This document shows positions 1 through 6,226 of a DNA stretch of 7,594 nt, piece after piece; position 1 is the first letter of the stretch; the number at the start of each line of letters is the position of its first letter. Position numbers and translations under genes: made by a program. The stretch lies in the NCBI GenBank assembly GCA_964439415.1, contig CAYTOJ010000096.1:1-7594 (forward strand). The letters are read 5' to 3'. Origin of the DNA: CAYTOJ01 sp964439415 (lineage in GTDB: Bacteria; Pseudomonadota; Alphaproteobacteria; Rickettsiales; CAZAGG01). The notes beneath the pieces are model-generated. The model saw only the letters and a list, made by a program, of their open reading frames with translations. It was not told where the DNA came from and searched no databases.

Positions 1-89
1 CAATAGCTATGGATGAAGGCCTGCGCTTCGCTATCCGCGAAGGCGGCAGAACCATCGGCGCAGGCGTAGTCGCTAAGATTATTAAATAA
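1..89 (+). CDS. tuf: Elongation factor Tu, C-terminal end (partial, 5' truncated by window)
   Basis: The reading frame starting at base 3 gives 28 residues and ends with TAA at 87-89. The peptide contains GLRFAIREGGRTIGAGVV and ends AKIIK, which is the highly conserved C-terminus of bacterial EF-Tu (domain 3 beta-barrel). EF-Tu is the cytoplasmic GTPase that delivers aminoacyl-tRNA to the ribosomal A site. Only the last part of the gene is present; the GTPase domain lies upstream of the window. The stop is 28 nt before rpsJ, with no room for a separate promoter and leader that I can recognise. The str-type cluster (rpsL-rpsG-fusA-tuf) therefore probably runs straight into the S10 genes, as in many alphaproteobacteria. 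The upstream part of that cluster is inferred, not seen. Confidence 0.96.
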   Translation, partial: IAMDEGLRFAIREGGRTIGAGVVAKIIK

Positions 90-117
90 CAATAGAAAGC
101 TTTAGTAGTTTAAGAAA

Positions 118-438
118 ATGCAAGGTCAAAAAATCAGAATCCGTTTGCGCGCTTTCGATCATCGTATGCTGGATCAATCAGCATCTGAGATAGTCAATAC
201 GGCAAAAAGAACCGGAGCCAGAGTGCGTGGACCAATACCTATCCCGCGCCATATTTTGCGCTTTACGGTAAACCGCTCTCCGCATATTGACAAAAAATCC
301 CGCGAACAGTTCGAGATTAGAACTTTCAAACGTGTTATAGATATTATAGAGCCAACTCCACAAACTGTTGATGCTTTGATGAAGCTGGATCTTTCGGCAG
401 GGGTGGATGTGGAAATCAAATTGACGGGGGCAAACTAA
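118..438 (+). CDS. rpsJ: Small subunit ribosomal protein S10 (NusE)
   Basis: This 106-residue protein (E. coli S10 has 103) is a 30S head protein. In the family it also acts as NusE, pairing with NusB in transcription antitermination. The diagnostic block is at about residues 38-76: GPIPIPRH, then RFTVNRSPHIDKKSREQFE, then RTFKRVIDI. The usual histidine of RTHKR is phenylalanine here (Phe70), and the loop PRHILRF departs from the common PTKKERF; both look like lineage variation. The ATG at 118 is supported by the N-terminus QKIRIRLRAFDH at the expected place. Its ribosome binding site is weak (TTTAAGAAA just upstream). The gene ends with a TAATG overlap onto rplC, indicating translational coupling. 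Confidence 0.98.
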   Translation: MQGQKIRIRLRAFDHRMLDQSASEIVNTAKRTGARVRGPIPIPRHILRFTVNRSPHIDKKSREQFEIRTFKRVIDIIEPTPQTVDALMKLDLSAGVDVEIKLTGAN

Positions 439-1178
439 TGAGAACCGGCATGATTGGTAAAAAAATCGGCATGAGCCGGGTTTTTACTGAAGTTGGGGAA
501 CACATTCCCGTAACGCTTATTGATGTTAACTCATGTGTGGTTGTAGGCAAGCGCACGGTTGAGAAGGATGGTTATTCCGCTTTAAAGGTAGGTGTTTGCA
601 AGGCAAAGCTGCGCAACACTGCTAAGCCACAGCGTGAAGAATTTGCCAAAGCCGGCATTGAGCCTAGAATGAAAATACAGGAATTCAGGGTTGAACAGAG
701 TGCGTCTGATGTAGAAGCCGGGTCGGCAATATTACCAAATCATTTTGTTGTTGGTCAGTATGTGGATGTTACAGGCAATGCTACCGGTAAGGGCTTCGCA
801 GGCGCAATGAAACGGCATAACTTTGCAGGGTTGGAGGCATCGCACGGCGTTTCAATTTCTCACCGTTCTCACGGATCTACAGGCGGCAGACAGGATCCAG
901 GCAAGGTCTTCAAAAATAAACGTATGGCCGGACACATGGGAACCAACCAGGTTAAAGTTCCTAATCTGGAAGTGATTTTAATTGATAATTCTAAAGGGTT
1001 AATTGCTGTTAAAGGTGCTATCCCAGGTACACGGGGAAGTTATGTCGCTATAACTGACTCAGTTAAAAAACGTATGCCATCAGACGCACCATATCCGGGA
1101 GCATTTTTAAAAGCAACAAAGCCGCAGGATTCAGCCGTTAGTATGCCGTCACCACAAGAAGTTAAGGAAAGTGAATAA
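438..1178 (+). CDS. rplC: Large subunit ribosomal protein L3
   Basis: This 246-residue protein is one of the early-assembling 50S proteins; its extended loop reaches toward the peptidyl-transferase centre. Family landmarks are the N-terminus MIGKKIGMSRVF at residues 5-16, GNATGKGFAGAMKRH at about 113-127, and RQDPGKVFKNKRMAGHMG at about 151-168. Gln152 aligns with the glutamine that PrmB methylates in E. coli L3; methylation here is inferred only. The protein is longer than E. coli L3 (about 209 residues) through a roughly 30-residue tail rich in Pro, Ser and Glu, a pattern common in alphaproteobacterial L3. The ATG overlaps the rpsJ stop by one base, and a GGGGG run at 426-430 can serve as ribosome binding site. 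Confidence 0.98.
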   Translation: MRTGMIGKKIGMSRVFTEVGEHIPVTLIDVNSCVVVGKRTVEKDGYSALKVGVCKAKLRNTAKPQREEFAKAGIEPRMKIQEFRVEQSASDVEAGSAILPNHFVVGQYVDVTGNATGKGFAGAMKRHNFAGLEASHGVSISHRSHGSTGGRQDPGKVFKNKRMAGHMGTNQVKVPNLEVILIDNSKGLIAVKGAIPGTRGSYVAITDSVKKRMPSDAPYPGAFLKATKPQDSAVSMPSPQEVKESE

Positions 1179-1180
1179 AA

Positions 1181-1801
1181 ATGAAACTGCCTGTTATCAC
1201 ATTGGATAATGAAAGCAAAGGTGAAGTGGATGTGGCTGAAACCATATTTGGCTTGCCTATTCGCGTGGATATACTGCACCGCGTAGTTGAATGGCAAAGG
1301 GCAAAAGCGCGCTCTGGTAACCATAAAACCAAGGGAATTTCAGATATCAGCGGCACAACAAAGAAGCCGTACAAACAGAAAGGCACAGGCAATGCCCGTC
1401 AGGGTTCTATGAGGTCGCCTCAGTTCAGAGGTGGTGCAAGAATATTCGGGCCGGTAGTTAGAAGTCATGCCTATGACCTTCCTAAAAAAATAAGAAGGCT
1501 TGGTTTAAAAACGGCATTGTCAGCAAAACTTAAGGAAGGCAAGCTTTCAATAATTGAAGATGCTTCACTCAGCGCACCTAAATCTAAGGACTTAAAACTA
1601 AAACTGCAAAGCCTCGGTTGGAAATCAACATTATTTATTGCAGGTGAACAGGTGGAGGAGAATTTTGCACTATCTATCAGAAATCTGCCTAAGTTTGACG
1701 TGCTGCCGCAGGTAGGCACTAATGTTTATGATATTCTGCGACACGATAATATTGCCATTACCAGGGAAGCCTTAAGCATTCTGCAAGCGAGGTTAGCATG
1801 A
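1181..1801 (+). CDS. rplD: Large subunit ribosomal protein L4
   Basis: This 206-residue protein (E. coli L4 has 201) folds as a globular domain on the 50S surface with a long loop lining the exit tunnel. The loop is clear at about residues 47-95: KQKGTGNARQGSMRSPQFRG, then GARIFGP, followed by the conserved LPKKIRRLGLKTALSAKL helix at about 100-117. In E. coli, L4 also represses its own S10 operon by acting on the rpsJ leader. Here the tuf-rpsJ gap is only 28 nt, so that exact mechanism looks unlikely. The start is preceded by AAGGAAA at 1164-1170 and lies 2 nt after the rplC stop. The end overlaps rplW by four bases (ATGA). Confidence 0.98.
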   Translation: MKLPVITLDNESKGEVDVAETIFGLPIRVDILHRVVEWQRAKARSGNHKTKGISDISGTTKKPYKQKGTGNARQGSMRSPQFRGGARIFGPVVRSHAYDLPKKIRRLGLKTALSAKLKEGKLSIIEDASLSAPKSKDLKLKLQSLGWKSTLFIAGEQVEENFALSIRNLPKFDVLPQVGTNVYDILRHDNIAITREALSILQARLA

Positions 1802-2103
1802 GCATAATTAATACACCAAAACTATACGATATTATACTTTCGCCTATCATAACTGAGAAAGCTACAACTCTGGCGGAGCAGGGCAAGGTTATATTTAAAG
1901 TCAAGGCAAGCGCAGCCAAGGAGACGATTGCGCAGGCTGTTGAACAAATTTTCAAGGTAAAAGTTGAAAAGGTCAACATTACTGTTGTGCATGGAAAGAC
2001 CAAAAGGAATCGTCAGGGGATTCGTGGCACACGCTCTGATTACAAAAAAGCTATAGTAACTTTGGAAAAGGGCAAGAAGATTGATCTTGCTGCAGGGGTA
2101 TAA
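1798..2103 (+). CDS. rplW: Large subunit ribosomal protein L23
   Basis: This 101-residue protein (E. coli L23 has 100) sits at the exit-tunnel rim, where trigger factor and the signal recognition particle dock. Recognised by LSPIITEKAT at about residues 14-23, the FKVKASAAKETIAQAVEQIFKV pattern at about 33-54, VEKVNI at 56-61, and the basic loop GKTKRNRQGIRGTRSDYKKA at about 66-85. The ATG at 1798 overlaps the rplD stop as ATGA, and GAGG at 1789-1792 lies five bases upstream, which fixes the start. Expression is probably coupled to L4. Confidence 0.97.
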   Translation: MSIINTPKLYDIILSPIITEKATTLAEQGKVIFKVKASAAKETIAQAVEQIFKVKVEKVNITVVHGKTKRNRQGIRGTRSDYKKAIVTLEKGKKIDLAAGV

Positions 2104-2105
2104 GA

Positions 2106-2945
2106 ATGGCTCTAATTAAAGTAAAACCAACAACTCCTGGTCAGCGCCAGTTAGTAAAAATTGACCGTAAGGATTTATGGAAAGGCGATCCTGAAAAATC
2201 CCTTACTTTTGGTTTGCGTAAAACCGGCGGCAGAAATAATCACGGGCATATTACTACACGTCATATTGGCGGCGGTGCTAAGCAACGGTATCGCATAATT
2301 GATTTCAAACGCAGCAGGAGAGATTCTCCAGCAAAAGTAGAGCGTATTGAATATGATCCAAACCGTTCCGCATTTATCGCACTTATTCAGTATGAGGATG
2401 GTGAGCGCGCATACATTCTGGCGCCTCAGCGTTTGCAACCAGGTGATATAGTTATCTCGGCCGATGAAGCGGATATAAAGCCAGGCAATGCCATGCAGCT
2501 TAAAAATATTCCAGTTGGCACAATCATTCATAATGTTGAATTAAAACAAGGTGCAGGAGGTAAGCTGGCAAGGTCGGCCGGCAGTTACATTCAGCTTGCT
2601 GGTAAGGATGCCGGATACGCATTGATAAAGCTTCGTTCAGGCGAGATGCGAATGGTACGGTCGGAGTGCTTTGCTACTATTGGTGCTGTTTCTAATCCGG
2701 ATCATCAGAATCGTGTAATTTCGAAAGCCGGAAGATCACGCTGGATGGGTATAAGGCCAACTGTACGCGGCGTAGCAATGAACCCGGTAGACCACCCGCA
2801 CGGCGGTGGCGAGGGTAAAACTTCTGGCGGACGCAATCCTGTAACGCCATGGGGTAAACCAACCAAGGGTAAAAAGACACGCAACAATAAAACTACGGAT
2901 AAACTAATTGTTCGTAGCAGACACAAAGCTAAAAAGAAGGGTTAA
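2106..2945 (+). CDS. rplB: Large subunit ribosomal protein L2
   Basis: This 279-residue protein (E. coli L2 has 273) is one of the most conserved 50S proteins. It is required for subunit association and supports the peptidyl-transferase centre. The hallmark C-terminal block is intact: RGVAMNPVDHPHGGGEGKT at residues 221-239, then GGRNPVTPWGKPTKGKKTR. His230 aligns with E. coli His229, a residue important for activity. N-terminal GRNNHGHITTRHIGGGAKQ (42-60) and YRIIDFKR (62-69) are also typical. The gene begins 2 nt after rplW, with AGGGG in the end of rplW as ribosome binding site, and ends in a Lys-rich tail. Confidence 0.99.
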   Translation: MALIKVKPTTPGQRQLVKIDRKDLWKGDPEKSLTFGLRKTGGRNNHGHITTRHIGGGAKQRYRIIDFKRSRRDSPAKVERIEYDPNRSAFIALIQYEDGERAYILAPQRLQPGDIVISADEADIKPGNAMQLKNIPVGTIIHNVELKQGAGGKLARSAGSYIQLAGKDAGYALIKLRSGEMRMVRSECFATIGAVSNPDHQNRVISKAGRSRWMGIRPTVRGVAMNPVDHPHGGGEGKTSGGRNPVTPWGKPTKGKKTRNNKTTDKLIVRSRHKAKKKG

Positions 2946-2950
2946 TAGGT

Positions 2951-3250
2951 ATGGCAAGATCGGTTTGGAAAGGCCCTTTTATCGATGGTTATCTGCTTGA
3001 TAAAGTAGACAAGGCTAGAGCTTCAACACGCAACCAGGTTATTAAAACCTGGTCCAGACGTTCCACTATTCTTCCGCAGTTTGTTGGATGCACTTTTGCA
3101 GTACACAACGGAAACAAATTTATACCGGTAGTGGTAACCGAGGAAATGGTAGGTCATAAGTTAGGAGAGTTTTCGCCAACCCGCACTTTTAATAAGCATG
3201 GCGGGGACAAGAAAGCTGAACAGGCAAAAAGCAAAGGCGGCAAAAAGTAG
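2951..3250 (+). CDS. rpsS: Small subunit ribosomal protein S19
   Basis: This 99-residue protein (E. coli S19 has 92) is a 30S head protein that forms a complex with S13 and contacts the A-site tRNA region and inter-subunit bridges. Landmarks are the N-terminus RSVWKGPFIDGYLL (3-16), IKTWSRRSTILPQFVG (31-46), and GHKLGEFSPTRTF (68-80). The extra length is a lysine-rich tail (DKKAEQAKSKGGKK), commonly variable in this family. The ATG lies 5 nt after the rplB stop, with GAAGGG upstream inside rplB. The gene ends with two consecutive TAG stop codons (3248-3253). Confidence 0.98.
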   Translation: MARSVWKGPFIDGYLLDKVDKARASTRNQVIKTWSRRSTILPQFVGCTFAVHNGNKFIPVVVTEEMVGHKLGEFSPTRTFNKHGGDKKAEQAKSKGGKK

Positions 3251-3264
3251 TAGGATAACGGAAT

Positions 3265-3645
3265 ATGGGAAAGCAGGCGAAGAAAAGTCAATTACAGGAG
3301 AATCAGGCCATTGCAAAAGGTCAGTACATCCGCACAAGTACACAGAAACTTAATCTGGTAGCAAGGCTTATTATCGGTATGAAGGCGCAAACTGCTATTG
3401 AGCAGCTTGACTTTGTGCAAAAAAAAGTTGCTAAGGATGTAAAGAAAGTTGTGCAGTCAGCCATTGCTAATGCCGAAAACAATTTTGGCTTGGATGTTGA
3501 TAGTCTTTACATCACCGAGGCCAGCGTTGGAAAGGATATGGTGCTGAAAAGATTCCACCCGAGAGGACGTGGGCGTTCAGGGCGCATCTTAAGACCTTTC
3601 TGTAATTTAAGAATAATCGTTTCTGAGAAAAGGGAAGAAGCATAA
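3265..3645 (+). CDS. rplV: Large subunit ribosomal protein L22
   Basis: This 126-residue protein has a globular domain on the 50S surface and a beta-hairpin that narrows the exit tunnel together with L4. The core is LNLVARLIIGMKA (29-41), VQSAIANAENNFGLD (63-77), LYITEA (81-86), and the hairpin LKRFHPRGRGRSGRILR (94-110). It is longer than E. coli L22 (110) by an N-terminal extension of about 16 residues (KQAKKSQLQENQAIAKG), a shape typical of alphaproteobacterial L22. The ATG is preceded by AGGA at 3252-3255, nine bases upstream. The stop TAA directly abuts the rpsC ATG. Confidence 0.97.
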   Translation: MGKQAKKSQLQENQAIAKGQYIRTSTQKLNLVARLIIGMKAQTAIEQLDFVQKKVAKDVKKVVQSAIANAENNFGLDVDSLYITEASVGKDMVLKRFHPRGRGRSGRILRPFCNLRIIVSEKREEA

Positions 3646-4314
3646 ATGGGTCAGAAAGTATCCCCAGTAGGCCTTAGGCTTGGTATCAACAAAACCTGGG
3701 ATTCCCGTTGGTACGCTAACCGCGATTATGCGGATAAGTTGCATGAGGACATTTACATCCGCAAAATCATTAAAGACAAATTAGGCTTTGCAGGCATAAG
3801 CAAGATTGTAGTGGAGAGGCCAACCAAGAAAGCTATCGTTAACATTCACACGGCAAGGCCAGGTGTGGTTATCGGTAAAAAAGGCTCAGATATTGAGAAG
3901 ATTAAGAGCGAAATAGCGAAAAAAGTAAAAGATGATGTTCAGATAAACATCGTAGAGGTTAAAAGGCCTGAAGCAAACGCTATGCTGATTGCTGAAACCA
4001 TTGCACAGCAGATTATCCGCCGTGGTTCGTTCAGGAGAGCGATGAAGCGTGCTATGCAGTCAGCCTTTAAAATGGGAGCTCTTGGCATTAGAATTAATTG
4101 CTCAGGACGTTTAAGCGGCGCTGAGATAGCACGTATGGAATGGTATCGTGAAGGACGGGTTCCGCTGCATACATTGCGTGCAGATGTAGACTTTGCAAGG
4201 GCGGAAGCACTTACTCCATACGGCATTATTGGAATTAAAGTCTGGGTATTCAAGGGCGAGATTATGGAACATGATCCATTTGCTCATGAACGCAGAGCTT
4301 TAGAGGGAAGATAG
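3646..4314 (+). CDS. rpsC: Small subunit ribosomal protein S3
   Basis: This 222-residue protein (E. coli S3 has 233) is part of the mRNA entry channel of the 30S subunit. N-terminal MGQKVSPVGLRLGI is canonical. A type 2 KH domain covers about residues 40-108, with the GKKG loop at 77-80 in GVVIGKKGSDIEKI. The basic patch FRRAMKRAMQSA (129-140) corresponds to the E. coli residues linked to mRNA helicase activity. The C-terminal domain carries INCSGRLSGAEIARMEWYRE (150-169), GRVPLHTLRAD and GIKVWVFKGEI. The start follows the rplV stop with no gap; AGGGAAGAAG at 3631-3640 is the ribosome binding site. Confidence 0.99.
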   Translation: MGQKVSPVGLRLGINKTWDSRWYANRDYADKLHEDIYIRKIIKDKLGFAGISKIVVERPTKKAIVNIHTARPGVVIGKKGSDIEKIKSEIAKKVKDDVQINIVEVKRPEANAMLIAETIAQQIIRRGSFRRAMKRAMQSAFKMGALGIRINCSGRLSGAEIARMEWYREGRVPLHTLRADVDFARAEALTPYGIIGIKVWVFKGEIMEHDPFAHERRALEGR

Positions 4315-4331
4315 AATATTAGGAAAATAAA

Positions 4332-4745
4332 ATGTTAAGTCCCAAAAAAACGAAGTACAGAAAACAGCATAAAGGCAAAATTCACGGCAATGCCAAGGGT
4401 GGCTTTGAGCTTAATTTCGGGGCTTATGGCCTTAAGTCAACACAGCCAGGACGCATAACGGCCAGGCAGATCGAAGCCGCCAGGCGCGCAATTTCGCGCT
4501 ATGTCAAACGCGCTGGCAAAATGTGGATACGGGTATTCCCTGATGTTCCGGTATCCCGCAAACCTGCAGAGGTTCGTATGGGTAGCGGTAAAGGTACGCC
4601 TGAATACTGGGTAGCAAAAATAAAACCAGGGCGTATTATGTTTGAGCTTGACGGCGTTCCTGGTGATGTCGCCAGGGAAGCTTTTGAGCGGGCATCAGCC
4701 AAACTGCCGATAAAAACTAAAGTTATCGCCCGTATAGGAGAATAA
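4332..4745 (+). CDS. rplP: Large subunit ribosomal protein L16
   Basis: This 137-residue protein (E. coli L16 has 136) helps organise the A-site side of the 50S subunit and is needed for tRNA accommodation. Diagnostic blocks: MLSPKKTKYRKQHKG (1-15), LNFGAYGLKS (27-36), ITARQIEAARRAI (42-54), KMWIRVFPDVPVSRKPAEVRMGSGKG split across 63-88, and PGRIMFELDGV at about 99-109. Arg82 aligns with E. coli Arg81, the residue hydroxylated by the RoxA/YcfD oxygenase; modification here is unknown. The 17-nt gap from rpsC holds AGGA at 4321-4324, seven bases before the ATG. Confidence 0.98.
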   Translation: MLSPKKTKYRKQHKGKIHGNAKGGFELNFGAYGLKSTQPGRITARQIEAARRAISRYVKRAGKMWIRVFPDVPVSRKPAEVRMGSGKGTPEYWVAKIKPGRIMFELDGVPGDVAREAFERASAKLPIKTKVIARIGE

Positions 4746-4750
4746 CGGCT

Positions 4751-4951
4751 ATGAAATATTCTGAAATTACAGCAAAAGATACTTCTGAACTTGCCACTAT
4801 TGATGGTGAGATACGAAGGGACATGTTCAATATGCGCTTTCAACGCGCTAACGGGGAATTAAAAGACTCCAGCCAGTTTAGGAAGAAGCGTAGGGATATT
4901 GCACGCGTGCAGACAGCACTTAGCGTAATTAAAAATAAAAACATTCAGTAG
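4751..4951 (+). CDS. rpmC: Large subunit ribosomal protein L29
   Basis: This 66-residue protein (E. coli L29 has 63) is a small two-helix protein beside L23 at the exit-tunnel rim, where nascent-chain factors bind. The signature is FNMRFQRANGEL at residues 26-37, followed by FRKKRRDIARVQT at 43-55; the C-terminus is Asn/Lys rich. Position between L16 and S17 is the standard order and confirms the call. The start is preceded by AGGAG at 4736-4740, ten bases upstream and inside the end of rplP. Confidence 0.97.
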   Translation: MKYSEITAKDTSELATIDGEIRRDMFNMRFQRANGELKDSSQFRKKRRDIARVQTALSVIKNKNIQ

Positions 4952-4968
4952 GTTAGGAGAATACATTA

Positions 4969-5202
4969 ATGCCGCGCCGCATCATGGAAGGTATAGTTGT
5001 TGGTAATAAGGCGGATAAGACGATTTCCGTAAAAGTTGAGAGACTTGTCAAGCACCCGATCTACAAAAAGATTATTAAACGCAGCAATAAGTTTGCAGCG
5101 CATGACCCTGAGAATCGCTTTAAGGAAGGCGATAAGGTGCAGATAATTGAATGTGCGCCAATCTCAAAAACAAAAACCTGGCACGTAGTATATTCTGGAT
5201 AA
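4969..5202 (+). CDS. rpsQ: Small subunit ribosomal protein S17
   Basis: This 77-residue OB-fold protein binds 16S rRNA early in 30S assembly. The N-terminus MPRR, then GIVVGNKADKTISVKVERL (8-26), HPIYKKIIKRSNKFAAHD (29-46), and CAPISKTKTW (62-71) match S17, and the MPRR and ECAPISK features point to the alphaproteobacterial form. AGGAG at 4955-4959 lies nine bases before the ATG. This is the last ribosomal protein gene in the window. In most bacteria rplN follows within a few tens of bases; here no rplN start or remnant could be recognised in the downstream 129 nt. Confidence 0.97.
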   Translation: MPRRIMEGIVVGNKADKTISVKVERLVKHPIYKKIIKRSNKFAAHDPENRFKEGDKVQIIECAPISKTKTWHVVYSG

Positions 5203-5214
5203 CGTCTGGCTTGT

Positions 5215-5232
5215 TAATAAGAACGCTTATTA
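5215..5232. terminator. Small hairpin after rpsQ, possible weak or bidirectional terminator
   Basis: TAATAAG (5215-5221) and CTTATTA (5226-5232) form a perfect 7-bp inverted repeat around the tetraloop AACG, 12 nt after the rpsQ stop. It is the only clear hairpin in the 129-nt spacer 5203-5331 between the convergent rpsQ and Crp/Fnr genes. The stem is AT rich and no T run follows on either strand, so it does not fit a strong intrinsic terminator. It may instead stabilise the mRNA 3' end. The rest of the spacer has only a 6-bp CTGATT/AATCAG repeat (5289-5294, 5321-5326), which could be chance. Confidence 0.3.
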
Positions 5233-5331
5233 GAGCGGATTTACTACGGGAGTGTTACATCAAGACGCAAGACTTTAAAGAAGCATTGCTGATTAGTACA
5301 GCCTGCGAGATTAGAGTATCAATCAGTTGCA

Positions 5332-6042
5332 TCAATCCTCAGCTTCGCAGTTGCCTGAGGCTGAGCAGCTATTACAGACAAATTCTCGCAAGCGTCTGAT
5401 GCTGCTTATGCGTATAGAACTGCCAGTTACGCCTATTCCAATAGCTTTAATCTGCTGCTGACTGCGGGATAATGTCTCCGGTTTCATCCCAAGGTATGAT
5501 GCCAGTATGTGCTTCTCCAGCGGAATATCTATAAGCATCTCATCCCCGACATGTTCCTTGCATAAATTAAGCAGAAAACATCCCAGCCTCTGCGCTGCTG
5601 ACATTACGTTTAAATGCTCCAGTTTCAACCTGGCTTCAGATACCCTCTCATTAAGAAGATACATCAGGTGGTTGGACAGTTTATCATTTTCCTTGACCAA
5701 TCGCCTTATATCCTCAGCGGCTATAACCGCCACCTCAGTATCACCACTTAAGGCTGTAATATCATAGGGATAATTAGCGTGCGGAAATAACGCGGCTTCA
5801 CCAAAAATATCGCCCTGAGTGCATAGGGATATTATGGTCTGCTGGCCATCCGGCGTATTGCGCGATAGCTTAACCCAGCCCCGGCATAACAGCCACAACC
5901 ATTTTGCCGTATCACCATGGCAGGCTATCGATTCATCCTTGTCATATATCCGTAATCTTGGAGCAAGCCTTGCCACCTCCGGGAATCCGGCGATCAGTGA
6001 ATGAACGTAAGTTGGTTTATTCTTATACGCTAAATCAATCAT
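5332..6042 (-). CDS. Crp/Fnr-family transcriptional regulator, DNR-like
   Basis: This 236-residue protein has the two-domain Crp/Fnr layout. Residues about 20-115 form the effector beta-roll, with GWVKLSRNTPDGQQTI at 55-70 and GDIFGEAALF at 77-86. A long dimerisation helix covers about 117-145. A winged helix-turn-helix spans about 172-222, with recognition helix KPETLSR at 187-193. Glu189, Ser192 and Arg193 reproduce the E-xx-SR pattern with which Fnr and DNR contact TTGAT half-sites. The Arg that binds the cAMP phosphate in E. coli Crp falls at about Pro92/Tyr93, so cAMP binding is unlikely. The Fnr N-terminal cysteine cluster is absent. Cys223, Cys226 and Cys232 lie in a short C-terminal tail. 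Overall similarity is greatest to DNR/NnrR-type nitric-oxide or redox regulators, but the effector is not shown. The ATG at 6042 is the first start after an in-frame stop; its ribosome binding site is poor. It is convergent with rpsQ and divergent from the dehydrogenase gene. Confidence 0.88.
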   Translation of the reverse strand: MIDLAYKNKPTYVHSLIAGFPEVARLAPRLRIYDKDESIACHGDTAKWLWLLCRGWVKLSRNTPDGQQTIISLCTQGDIFGEAALFPHANYPYDITALSGDTEVAVIAAEDIRRLVKENDKLSNHLMYLLNERVSEARLKLEHLNVMSAAQRLGCFLLNLCKEHVGDEMLIDIPLEKHILASYLGMKPETLSRSQQQIKAIGIGVTGSSIRISSIRRLREFVCNSCSASGNCEAED

Positions 6043-6085
6043 ATACTTAAGTTAAGAAGCAACTGCTTGGCATGTTAGATCATTA

Positions 6086-6102
6086 TTTAATCAATTAAAA
6101 GG
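6086..6102. repeat. Direct repeat copy 1 with palindromic core, candidate operator
   Basis: TTTAATCAATTAAAAGG matches the second copy at 6209-6226 except for C versus TA in the centre. Its core TTTAAT-CA-ATTAAA is an inverted repeat and includes an ATCAA half-site. It lies 44-60 nt upstream of the regulator start codon when read on the - strand. The pairing of copies is seen in the sequence; an operator role is inference, since AT-rich matches of this kind can arise by chance. Confidence 0.35.
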
Positions 6103-6180
6103 TAATACCCTATATAAAATATATATTTATCACCGTTAAAATCAGCTTGCTTTATCCACCCCTATTGCTAAACAAATCTT

Positions 6181-6186
6181 TATAAT
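6181..6186 (+). promoter_or_regulatory. Candidate -10 box for the dehydrogenase gene
   Basis: A perfect TATAAT lies 48 nt upstream of the ATG at 6234. No good -35 hexamer is present at 16-18 bp spacing (the 17-bp position reads ACCCCT), and there is no extended -10 TG. If used, the promoter would need an activator, which the adjacent Crp/Fnr regulator could provide. Support is limited to the hexamer and its position. Confidence 0.3.
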
Positions 6187-6208
6187 TAGGCACTAAAACT
6201 GTCGTATA

Positions 6209-6226
6209 TTTAATTAAATTAAAAGG
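6209..6226. repeat. Direct repeat copy 2, overlapping the dehydrogenase ribosome binding site
   Basis: TTTAATTAAATTAAAAGG repeats copy 1 with a one-base length difference. The bases 6208-6219 form a perfect 12-bp palindrome, ATTTAATTAAAT. The final AAGG is part of the ribosome binding site of the dehydrogenase gene, so a protein or RNA structure here could affect translation as well as transcription. That effect is inferred. Confidence 0.35.

Noticed and set aside
174..419. Antisense open frames opposite rpsJ and, similarly, other ribosomal protein genes
   Set aside because: All are shadows of conserved + strand genes, without their own ribosome binding sites or recognisable products.
1080..1178. 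C-terminal extension of L3 as a possible fused peptide
   Set aside because: Alphaproteobacterial L3 proteins usually carry such a variable tail; no separate domain is visible.
3265..3312. N-terminal extension of L22 as a possible fusion or wrong start
   Set aside because: Extensions of this length and Lys/Gln-rich character are common in alphaproteobacterial L22, and the ribosome binding site supports the ATG.
5335..5360. CCTCAG/CTGAGG inverted repeat near the regulator's stop as a terminator
   Set aside because: It lies inside the coding region, has a 6-bp stem and is not followed by a T run on the - strand.
5151..5399. Open frame of 82 codons on the + strand crossing the rpsQ end, the spacer and the regulator's 3' end
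   Set aside because: It overlaps rpsQ and the convergent gene, has no ribosome binding site, resembles no known protein and is not an rplN remnant.
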